A stretch of 64,000 bases of DNA from Lumbricus rubellus (taxonomy: Eukaryota; Annelida; Clitellata; Crassiclitellata; Lumbricidae), in NCBI GenBank assembly GCA_945859605.1, contig OX243817.1, forward strand, positions 31,124,862 to 31,188,861. Direction: 5' to 3'. The notes under the pieces are model-generated. The model had not been told where the DNA came from, did not search any database, and saw only the letters and a list, made by a program, of their open reading frames with translations. Position numbers and translations under genes: made by a program. Of this stretch, positions 23,187 to 33,097 are shown piece by piece (position 1 is the first letter of the stretch; each line of letters starts with the position of its first letter).

Positions 23187-24186
23187 TTAGAATTCGCAGA
23201 GTGGAAAATATAAACTGCTGCATGGATCATCATTCCAGTTGTAACCTTCACCTGGCACAATATGAGCACAGAATTCGTTATCTGCTCCGTTGCCACAGTT
23301 CGGTTCGCCTGCGACCCAGCGTGTGAAGTTAAAAGGTATGTTGATACCATTGAGTGTCTTCCAGACGAATGGAGTGTCACACCGCCCGGGATTGCTTCTT
23401 TGTCCACTAATCCATACTCCATTTAAATTCCGATCCTCAAGTGCATATGGTGGAGATGCGAGACCATTTTCTAGAACAGCCACAATGAACTAGAATTTAC
23501 AAACATGGCATATCATTCTTTAGCTTTATTTTCTATTCTTTTGTCGCATATTATATTTACCTTTAGTACCGACTATATATATATAGGCCTTTTTGACGCA
23601 AGATATTATTGATTCTCTTAAATGGCCAGGCAGTAAAAAATACCGTAGGCCTAAACCTTTGCTTCTTTGGGTAATCCAGAGACCTTGCTTTTCTAACCTT
23701 TGTACGCACATTTGAGACTTTAGCAACTTTATGTGGTCGTTCTGCATTTCTTTCTAACACAGCCAATAGCATCAATACACAAAATTATAATGGTAGGTTT
23801 TTCATCTAAATTGAGCAAACAGGACTAGGCTACTCCCATAACTGCATGGAGGCTCAACTGCGTTTTTCACCGTCTTAATTAAGATCGCTTGTCTTCTCTT
23901 GGTCTCTCGCAACTCTGATTATATTATTTGGCACTGCGAGATGCGATATATAAATTCACAAAATTTAATAGATTCCAAAACCGATTCATAGCCTACTTAC
24001 TGCTGAACTGCAACTGAAGATATCTGACCACGGCGTCGTTTTCCTCCTGACTTGTAATCGCAGCCATATGCGCGCCTGGCAGTATTCCTCTGCATCTTGC
24101 AGTAGCATCATCCCAGGTCATTTTTTCAGAAATGAATATGAAACATCTACCTGCCTCAGGTAGGTAATCGAAGCCCAGAGGACACA
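23187..24186 (-). CDS. C-type lectin gene C, partial (exons 2 and 3 only)
   Basis: Exon 2 is 24001-24186 (VCPLGFDYLPEAG; acceptor TGCAG, donor GTAAGT). Exon 3 is 23187-23470 (NGVWISGQRS, NFTRW, EPN triplet, NWND, stop). Both keep phase-1 joins and have no lesion. EPN with WND is the classical mannose-type calcium and sugar site. No signal-peptide exon can be found between here and gene D: homology to D ends at about 24575, some 270 bp before the point where exon 1 would align, and is replaced by low-complexity DNA. The gene is either dead or uses the exon 1 of gene D at 30733-31213, whose donor phase fits. Confidence 0.78.
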
Positions 24187-24582
24187 CTGCATTGTACAAA
24201 TTGGAACAGAATTAAAACTGCAAGTTTTCTGTACATGTTTCTTCATTATCAAAGTGTGCGACTAGGTTATAAATATAAAAGGCGTTGATCATATTCTTTG
24301 CTGAAGCAAATAATTTAATTACACTATTTTTATCATGCGGATCTGAAACTTCAGCGCGGTTGCTGATTGGTTGGAGCTCTCAAGTGTACGAATTCAATCC
24401 TTCACTAAAGCGGTTACGGTTTAGGGACCATGAATAAGTGCTTCACGAGCTCGCAGCAGTAATGTGTGTACAATTATTGGGAATTTAAAAAAAGTGTATT
24501 ATCAAAACTTAATACAGTTTGCTCGAATTCATGCTGTGCACATTGACAGATATTTCGTAAGTAGATAAGTAACTGTCTCTTT

Positions 24583-24682
24583 AAACTCAAGTCATGTTAA
24601 ACTACATCATGTTTAAACTCAGATCATGTTTTAAACTCAAGTCATGTTTAAACTCAGGGGTATGTTTTAAACTCAGGACCAC
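24583..24682. repeat. AAACTCAAGTCATGTTT minisatellite
   Basis: About five degenerate copies of a 17-nt unit (AAACTCA.GTCATGTTT) at the breakpoint of unit C. Confidence 0.75.
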
Positions 24683-24767
24683 TTCAAGTTGGAGAGCGGT
24701 CAAAGGTCAATATGCTTTGCAACCCCCAATTTATTTGTATAGTACTTGCCGTCCAACCCTAAGTGCC

Positions 24768-25494
24768 CTCCCTCCCTACCTCCCTCCCTCTCTCCCTCCC
24801 TTCCTCCTCCCTCCTCCCTACCTCCTTCCTCCCTCCCTCTCTCCCTCCCTTCCTCCCTTCCTCCCTCCTCTTTTCCTCCCTCCTCCCTTCCTCCCTCCTC
24901 TTTTCCTCCCTCCTCCCCTCCCTCCTCCCTCCCTCCCTCCCTCCCTCCTCCCTTCCTCCCTCCTCTTTTCCTCCCTCCTCCCTTCCTCCCTCCTCTTTTC
25001 GTCCCTCCTCCCTCCCTCCCTCCCCCTCCCTCCCTCCCTCCCTCCATCCCTCCCTCCCTCCCTCCCTCCCTCCCTCCCTCCCTCCCACCCCTCCCTCCCT
25101 CCCTCCCTCCCCACCTCCCTCCCTCCCTCCCTCCCTCCCTCCCTCCCTCCCTCCCTCCCTCCCCTCCTCCCCTCCTCCCTCCCTCCCTCCCTCCCTCCCT
25201 CTCCCTCCCTCCCTCCCTCCCTCCCTCCCTCCCTCCCTCCCTCCCTCCCTCCCTCCCTCCCTCCCTCCCCTCCCTCCCTCCCTCCCTCCCCTCCCTCCCT
25301 CCCCTCCCTCCCTCCCTCCCTCCCTCCCTCCCTCCCTCCCTCCCTCCTCCCTCCCTCCCTCCCTCCCTCCCTCCCTCCCTCCCTCCCTCCCTACCTCCTC
25401 CCTCCCTCCCTCCCTCCTCCCTCCCTCCCTCCCTCCCTCCCTCCTCCCTCCCTCCCTCCCTCCCTCCCTCCCTCTCCCTCCCTCCCTCCCTCCC
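24768..25494. repeat. (CCCT)n / CCTCCCTT pyrimidine tract, about 0.7 kb
   Basis: An almost pure C/T strand made of CCCT units with CCTCC and TTTTCCTCC variants. Some variants form higher-order copies of about 48 nt (24850-25010). The long proline/serine/leucine and glycine/arginine/glutamate frames across it are artefacts of the repeat. Confidence 0.98.
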
Positions 25495-25605
25495 TACACG
25501 CACTGCAATCTCGGGTCTTCTCAATTTGGAGAGCGATCAAAGGTCAATTGCTTTGTGCGACAAAACAACTCACTTTGTAACCCCATTTCATTTAGAGAGA
25601 ACGCA

Positions 25606-25682
25606 TACACACACACACACACACCAACACACACAAATACCTACCTACACACATACACACACACACATACACACACAATTAC

Positions 25683-25735
<53 letters not shown>

Positions 25736-26170
25736 TACACACACACACACACACACACACAAATACCTACACACACACGCACACACACACAAATACACAA
25801 CTCCTTCAAATACTTGCACATATTTCCCTTAACATTTCATTCATTATTAAACAATTACCTAAAAAATACCTACCCACACACACACACACACACACACACA
25901 AATACCTACCCCCCCCCACACACACACACACACAAATACCTACCCACACACACGCACACACACACAAATACACAACTCCTTCAAATACTTGCACATATTT
26001 CCCTTTACATTTCATTCATTATTAAACAATTACCTAAAAAATACCTACCCACACACACACACACATACACAATTACCTACCCACACACAAATACACAACT
26101 CCTTCAAATACTTGCACATATTTCCATTTACATTTAATTCATTATTATTCAATTGGCAAATTAATTTTTA
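25606..26170. repeat. (CA)n repeats inside tandem units of about 175 bp
   Basis: CA runs alternate with a conserved spacer, ACAACTCCTTCAAATACTTG through ACAATTACCTAAAAAATACC. The spacer is present at about 25798, 25973 and (diverged) 26095, so the array is a minisatellite with a microsatellite inside each unit. Confidence 0.9.
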
Positions 26171-26269
26171 AGCCATTCCAATTGAACTCAAAGGACGCCT
26201 TCGCTTTACGAAACATGCAAACACACACCTTCATGCATGTACATGTACGTACAAACATATACGCACAGA

Positions 26270-27400
26270 CCGGTATTAATTCAATTCTTAAAAATACTTG
26301 TTCATATTCCAAAATGCATGGTATTCATTACTAAGCAATTGGTAAATTTTATTTTGGACCATACCAAGTGTATTAAAACGCTACCACAGAACACTTCACT
26401 TTACGAAACACACGTGCATATACACACGCAAACATGTATGCACGCACATGCACATGCGAATACATATACGTACATACAAAATACATGCACATACACGCAC
26501 GCACAGTCGCCCAAATATAATATCATTATTGAAACAACATAGCATTATTTTTAAATTCCTCGCATTTCAATATACAACTTTGATTCTAATTCAATTTTCT
26601 CAAGTCTTAATATTAACTATGTGAAGAAGTCATACTAAAATTGCAGTGGACAGCAACATTTATGCGTGTATTATTTACAAATATACACAATTTTTTCAAA
26701 TAGTCTATACATTTCTCTGGTAGATCAAATTTTTACATTTTAGCATTGTATTACTTAGAGATATACAGAGTCTCATACACCAAATGAAACAAATTTTAAA
26801 TTTTGAACATGTATTAACTAGAAACAAATCATTTGCTCAGCACGATATTCGTCAATAATACATGTTTCATTATTTTTAGCATTATATTAATAGAAGTAGC
26901 CAAAGTGCTCTACTATCACACTATAAAAATTTTCGCATTTTAGACTTGCATTATTTAGAAATATATCATTTTGCAATCGCAGGTATTGAAATTTTATTTT
27001 AATATTGCGTTACTTAGAAATACACAGACTGCTCAACACCACATAGTAATATTTTAATCGCATATTAGATAGAAATTCACAAAATGTGGAACTCTAGACG
27101 ACACAAATTTAAGTATTTTAGACTTGCATTATTTGAATGTATGCATTTTTCCCAATCATAATGTGTAGAGTTCTTTATTTCAATAATTATATTTCTCGTA
27201 AATGCACAATGTGTTCATCATTACATTCATTTGATGTTATAATGTTTAGATATTACGAGTATAATAGCTAGAAATACACAAAGAGTACAACTGCATAATC
27301 ATTGGACGATGTATTTCTTTAGATTTTGCATCTTTATTGACCAAAAGCACAATTATTTCTCATATTATTCGTTTTAAGATGTGTGTATTTGCGGAAGGGG
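26270..27400. repeat. Decayed tandem array
   Basis: Successive degenerate blocks carry GCATTATTTAGAAATACACA-like words at irregular spacing of roughly 60-120 bp. The first block resembles the spacer of the CA array (AAATACTTG...ATTACTAAGCAATT). No gene is seen. Confidence 0.5.
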
Positions 27401-28087
27401 ATGCAAATTTCTTCTAATGTACAAGAGTAATCGGCTTATTAGCAGAAGAAACGCTAAGTATTGCACACATTATCTGTTTTTCAAAATATTTAGTAGAGTG
27501 CGTTAGGAGAGGATGTGTATGAGAGGAGAGTAGTACAATACATGTGAATTGGGTGCTCAATACATTAAAAATAATTATTGGATAGCCTATTGGTCAAAAC
27601 AAACATCATGTTAGGCCTATATTTATTTATTCAACAAGTACAAGCACGCTGTGTGGAGAAGACCGATTACATTGTTAAAATTTACATAACTTTAGAGTGA
27701 ATAATTCATATAATTATTTAAATCAACTAAGAACGCCACGTCTTTAATCAGAAATGAATGTTCATCACTTGCAATGTCACAACGTAAAGATATCTAATCT
27801 CAAACACGAAATCCAGAAATGGGTGATAACTACTCTCCTCTCTGTAGACGTTGTCGTTGAAAACCTTGGTAGCATATGGGGGTTAAACATTTATATAAAT
27901 TTATATTTTGACGACATCATAAACTACGCCGAAGATCTATAATTATCGACAGAACATTAGCTGCCTATAGTTTATTACATGCTAACTGGTATCGAGTAGT
28001 CCTTAACATTTTCTTTAACAGATCAAGTTTGTTCATTTTTATATTCGTTGAGTGCAATATATCGGTCGTTTTAATAATGTAGGCTGC

Positions 28088-28109
<22 letters not shown>

Positions 28110-28121
<12 letters not shown>

Positions 28122-28865
28122 ATAAATAAATAAAAATGAAACTTTCCAATAGTTTGTTCTCAGTGTTCTCGGAAAGTTTCGCACCGATTGTTTTGACAAT
28201 TTACAAAAACCTTCCATTCCAATAGGACCGTGTTGTATGATGCTTTTTTTCTCGAAAACACGCAATCTTTTCCACAAAAAGTGAACTTTGCATTCCATTC
28301 GACCGCCATTTGCAAATTCAACCAAATCGCAAGGTTGCCAGATTTTCGTAAACACTTTGTCCCGAAATCACGTTGTAAAGTCGCCCAAAAGTCACGATAT
28401 TTAGGAAACGCGAAATCACGTTGTAAATTCGCGAAACGTCGCGAACGACCGACTTTATCGCTGTGGGGAAGGAACGGTTTGAGGGAGGAAAGAAGGAGGG
28501 AGCAGAACGAAGATGGAGGGGAGGAGAGGGGAGGGGAGGGGACGGAGGGGAGGGGAAGGGATGGGAGGGGATGGGAGGGGATGGGAGGGGAGGGGAGGGG
28601 AGGGGAGGGGAGGGGAGGGGAGGGGAGGGGAGGGGAGGGGAGGGGAGGGGAGGGGAGGGGAGGGGAGGGGAGGGGAGGGGAGGGGAGGGGAGGGGAGGGG
28701 AGGGGAGGGGAGGGGAGGAGAGGGGAGGGGAGGGGAGGGGAGGGGAGGGGAGGGGAGGGGAGGGGAGGGGAGGGAAGGGAAGGGGAGGGGAGGGGAGGGG
28801 AGGGTGGGGAGGGGAGGGGAGGACGGTCTTTTCTGCCACAGCAACGCGTGGCTGGGTGCAGCTAG
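28110..28865 (+). mobile_element. Helitron-like unit with an expanded GAGGG tract
   Basis: Starts at TATAAATAAATAAAAATG within a TA run and is homologous to the minus-strand unit at 10989-11363 over the first 200 bp (CTTCCATTCCAATAGGACCG region). It ends CCACAGCAACGCGTGG then CTGGGTGCAGCTAG, followed by T. From about 28500 to 28825 the interior is a near-pure (GGGGA)n array. The gene-like frames across that array are repeat artefacts. Confidence 0.6.
28500..28825. repeat. (GGGGA)n pentanucleotide array
   Basis: Near-perfect AGGGG units with a few AAGGG and GATGG interruptions, inside the Helitron-like unit. The unit at 11364-11829 has a shorter tract at the same place. Confidence 0.97.
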
Positions 28866-29162
28866 TATATAATATATATAAAATATATATAAAATAATGT
28901 AGGCTATTTATAATTAGGCCTGAATAGACTCTGTACATCCATATGCGCTGCAAGGTGCCAAAAATTCGCACTGCAATGACCGTCGTCGTCATTTTTCTAC
29001 ATGACGTAATATTCGTGCGCGTAATTAGTGAGTAGACGTTCTTATGAGTCCGCGGTTAATGTTTATGCAAGGTGAAGCTAAGTAATTGCTTGATACACTT
29101 GTATATAATTATGTGCATATGATGGTTTCTTCATGTAGGCTTCTCTGCTGTTTTATAGCAAC

Positions 29163-29794
29163 TTACATTTCGCAGAGTGAGAAAAATAAAAAGCCGCATG
29201 GACTATCATTCCAGTTGTGACCCATTCCTGGCACAATATGAGCACAGAATTCTGCTCCGCTGGCACAGTCCGGTTGACCTGTTGCCCAGCGTGTGAAGTT
29301 AAAAGGTACTTTGATTCCATTGAGTGTCTTCCAGACGAATGGAGTATCACACCGCCCGGGATTGCTTCTTTGTCCACTAATCCATACCCCATTTACAAAC
29401 CAACCCGTATTTGGTGGAGAAGCGATACCATTTTCTAGAACAGCCACAATGAAGTAGAATTTATCAACATGACATAATAATTAATATGACAATAAGAATA
29501 TTATTCTTTAGCTTGAATTTTCTTATATTTATAGCCTATGTTTCTTCAATTTATTTTCTATTCTTCTGTCGCATATTTACCTTTAGTACTGACCAGGCCT
29601 TTTGACGCAAGATATTTTTGATTTTCTTATAATGCAGTATTTAAAACCCTATAACATTTGCTTCTTTGGAAAATCCAGAGATCTTGCTTTTTTAACCCTT
29701 TGACGCACATTTGAGACTTTAGCAACTATATGTGGTCGTTCTGTGTTGCTTTCCAACACAGCCACTTGCAGCAATAGGCTACACAAAATAACAA

Positions 29795-29825
<31 letters not shown>

Positions 29826-31213
29826 AATAATAGGTTTTTCATTTAAATTGAGCTAACAGCACTAGACCTACTAGTGACCTACTCCTATACATGTAACTGC
29901 ATGGAGGCTCAAATGCGTTTTTTACTGTCTTAAGATCGCTTGTCTTCTCTTTGTCTCTCGCACCTCTGATTATATTATTAGACACTGCGAGATGCGATAT
30001 AGCCTATAAATTAACAAACAGAATGCAAAACTGTTTTATACTTACTGCTGAACTGCAATTGAAGATATCTGACAATGGCGTCGTTTTCCTCCTGACTTGC
30101 TATCGCAGCCAAATGCACTCCTGGCATTATTCCTCTGCATCTTGCAGTAGCATCATTCCAGGTCATTTTCTCGGAAATGAATATGAAACATCTACCTGCC
30201 TCGGGTAGGTAATCGAAGCCCAACGGACACGCTGCATTGGACAAATGCAAAATGGAACAGAATTAAAACTGTAAGTTTACTGTACAGATTCAATCCTTCA
30301 CTAAAGCGGTTACGGTGTAGGGACCTTGATCAAGTAGTAATATGTGTACAATTACTGTGAATTATATAAAAAAAAGAAGTGCAGTACCAAATACAGTTCG
30401 ATCGAATTCATGCTGTGCACATTAAGAGGTAATTCGTAAAATTTACAGTCTCTATATTATAGACTCTATAATAATAGCCTAATGCTTTCGCCCTGCGCCG
30501 TCTTAAGGCATATGAGTGTTAGGCTATTTATCTGCTCTGTTACTGAGTGTTTGTAGGCCTATAGTGTCAGCTATTTATTTTTATGATAATAAAACATTAA
30601 CGCTATTGATTGTACAAATAAATTGTCCAAACCTACATTTAGTATCAAACTGCTGAGAAAGCTTAACATTATAATTATGATAATTTTGAGAACAGACTAG
30701 ATATGGATCAATTACGCCGAATGATAGCCTACCTGCTTTTCTTTGAACAATTCTAGACCAATTTTGTTCCTGAATCACGATCTGGCCAATTTCTTCAGTT
30801 TTCAACTTAATTTCCTGCAATACCTGAGTTTCGTTGCCATGCTGTTTCAGCATATTTTGACGAATTTCGTCAATCTCCGACTTCATTTCCTGCATTGCCT
30901 GAGTTTCGTTGACATGTTGTTTAACCGCAATTTGATGAATTTCGTCAATCTCCGACTTCATTTCCTGCATTACCTCCGTTGCGTTGCAATGTTGTTCAAG
31001 AATGAATTTGCGAATTTCTTCCATCATTGGAGTTTCATTGCGTACCGCAGCCTGCTGTAGGTTCACTAGCAGTTGACGAATGGACCCCATATCGGACTTA
31101 ATGTCTTCAAACAGTTCATACTCACGTGTATACGCATCATCTATGATGGAAACGGTCGACTGACAATTGATAGCAATGGCAGCGCTCATCAACAGTAACA
31201 GTTTGACTGCCAT
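29163..31213 (-). CDS. C-type lectin gene D (three exons)
   Basis: Predicted 312-residue secreted C-type lectin. Exon 1 is 30733-31213: signal peptide MAVKLLLLMSAAIAINC, then a long neck. Residues 74-148 form three 25-residue repeats sharing NETQ.MQEMKSEIDEI, with N-glycosylation sequons at about 77, 102 and 127. Exon 2 is 30046-30231 (CPLGFDYLPEAG). Exon 3 is 29163-29434 (NGVWISGQRS, NFTRW, QPD triplet, NWND, stop). The 939 nt join in frame with phase-1 introns. QPD predicts galactose-type preference by family rules. An upstream in-frame Met at 31261 exists, but the start at 31213 aligns with the other genes. Confidence 0.9.
29790..29832. repeat. (AAT)n microsatellite
   Basis: A run of AAT units in intron 2 of gene D; unit C has almost none at this position. 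Confidence 0.9.
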
Positions 31214-31844
31214 GATAGTGTTCACCGATGACTGAAAACTGATGTCTTGATGCATGTCCACCCGCTTGTAAAATCAACGTAATCCAAATTATCGTATGAA
31301 CCAGAGGTAGGTCTTTTGGTTGGCTAGGCTTGCCTTACGTCATTAGGAACAAATTGAGCGTTTAAAATTGAGTGACTGAAGGACACATGCTCGGCGATCA
31401 AATATCAAAATATGTGCATACTATAAGTGCAATTTAATTATGCCTATGCGACTTAGAATAAAGGTTATTACGTGGACAAATCTGCGTAGTCGTTTTCCCA
31501 TGCATTTACGCATGTGTCCTCGTGCAGCACCTGTCTACTGTGTAGTCTATAATTATACTTGCACCAAAAGACCACCTAACTATTAGACTAGCGGCATCTC
31601 TATTTCGGAAGTCTGTAACACCTGCTCATTATAAAATCTCACATTATGGTGATAAATTAATAAGAGTCGATGTTCAGACGATTAGTTGATGGAAGTGTAG
31701 ACCAGGTATGGCATCCTGAACATAATAATTATTAGGCGCAGTTCACAGGCAGTGCTGGATATCCTACACCGTGGCGGCCCGGTTATACAATTTCAGCAGG
31801 TCGCGTCAAGTTCATGTCAGTTATTGAGGTGATCATACGTGTTA
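31214..31844. other. Upstream of gene D, no gene seen
   Basis: No TATA-like block comparable to genes F, G and I. Near 31772 the sequence GTGGCGGCCCGG...TTTCAGCAGGTCGCGTC resembles the left end of the hAT element at 4221, probably a decayed copy. Confidence 0.4.
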
Positions 31845-31879
31845 TCTGTGTGAAAATGGCTGATGCAACATCACATCAT

Positions 31880-32268
31880 GATTCATGGACCAATGTTTGT
31901 GCGCTGGGGCTATAAAGCAGCTAAAGCTTTAGAACTTATATTAGCTAAAATAGACAATGAAACTGGAGTGAGAAATGGCAAAATTAGTGAAGACGGCAAT
32001 GATGACGACTGCACCAGAAGTCATTCAAAACAGTCCAGCTGAAAGTTAGATTGTGTCCAATCTACATGTACAACCGCGGGTTGCAAAGTGCGAAAGTGTG
32101 CCATCAGGAAAAGGGTTGGTTTCACCAAGGGTCATAAACAGTGGAAGCGAAATGTTACCAAAGTCAATCCATGATCAATGCCGCGAAGTGTGCAAAAAAG
32201 TCGGTTTAGGCCTACAGGAAGATTTCCCAGAAAACAAAGAGAGTAAAAATTGCAGCGAGCACCACTGA
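31880..32268 (+). pseudogene. Unknown decayed coding-like segment, shared by units C and E
   Basis: In one plus-strand frame, 31890-32045 reads MFVRWGYKAAKALELILAK and on to a stop. In another, 32050-32180 reads a Cys- and Lys/Arg-rich stretch, GCKVRKCAIRKRVGFTKGH, then QWKRN and a stop. The related copy at 21810-22130 has single-base indels. I recognise no family. It could be an old transposon protein or a lost host exon. Confidence 0.35.
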
Positions 32269-33097
32269 TATAAGCTTAGGCCTACTTAACAACCGAGACC
32301 AAAACTTTTATTTTTTCATGTTGTCATAATCTGCGTGTCTTTTGATTTAAGTCATAATAGACTTTGGGCTAGTATATATATCTTTGTTAATTGGGGCTCA
32401 ATACATTAAAAATATTATTGGATATTGGTGAAAACGAACATCATAATTATTATATTTATCCAACAAGTACAAGCACGGTGTGTTGAATGGACCGGTTCCG
32501 TGATACAAAATAATATAACTTCAAAGTGAATAATAAATTTAACAACTAAGAATGCCACGTCTTTAATCAGAAATGAATGTTCATCACTTGCAATGTCACA
32601 ACGTTTGATATCTAATCTCAAACACGAAATCCAGAGAGGGGTGAAAGCCAACCGCCTCTCTGTAGACGTTGTCTTCGAAAACCTTGATTGCCTGGGGGGT
32701 AATACATTTATAGGCTACACATTGGCATTTTGACGACATCATAAATTACGCCGAAGATCTATAATGACAGCAGAACAATAGCTACATCAAGTTTATTACA
32801 TGCTAACTATCGAGTAGGCCTTAACATATTAACAGATCAAGTCTGTTCATTTCTATAGGCCTACTCGTTGAGTGCAATCATGTACCGGTCGTTTTAATGA
32901 CGTAGGATATATATATATATATATATATATATAATGTATAATGCGCGTAATTATTGAGAAAACGTCCTTATGCGTCCACGGTTAATGGTTACGCAAGGTG
33001 AAGCTAAATAATTGCTCGACGCACTTGAATATAATTATGTGCATAATGCATATAATGGTTTTAGGATGTAGGCTTCTCTGCTATTTTTTATAGCAAC

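Larger units (their letters stand above)
21745..24575. repeat. Lectin duplication unit C
   Basis: The region aligns by eye with 27540-30480 (unit D), 31845-35300 (E), 39650-41530 (F) and 44465-46440 (G). Shared landmarks, left to right, include GTGTTATCTGTGTGAAAATG (C and E only), GCTCAATAC, TTCATCACTTGCAATG, GTAGGCTTCTCTGCTGTTTT, exon 3, GTCTTCTCTTGGTCTCTCGC and exon 2. Homology to D stops abruptly near 24575, where the low-complexity block begins. Confidence 0.8.
27540..30480. repeat. Lectin duplication unit D
   Basis: Aligns with unit C from GTGAATTGGGTGCTCAATAC to the CTGTGCACATTAAGAGGTA region. It carries exons 3 and 2 of gene D. The Helitron-like insertion at 28110-28865 is absent from the other units, so it postdates the duplication. 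Confidence 0.8.

Noticed and set aside
23290..23493. Plus-strand open frames opposite lectin exon 3 (also at 4035, 12062, 29217, 33201, 39817 and 56470)
   Set aside because: They recur only because exon 3 is duplicated. They are antisense shadows with no domain of their own.
24594..26137. Long proline/serine/leucine and histidine/threonine open frames (plus) and Gly/Arg/Glu frames (minus)
   Set aside because: They are translations of the CCCT and CA simple repeats in every frame; no start context, domain or splice support.
28230..28897. Open frames rich in GGEGRGGEGRG or PPLPSPPLPS
   Set aside because: Produced by the GGGGA pentanucleotide array inside a Helitron-like unit.
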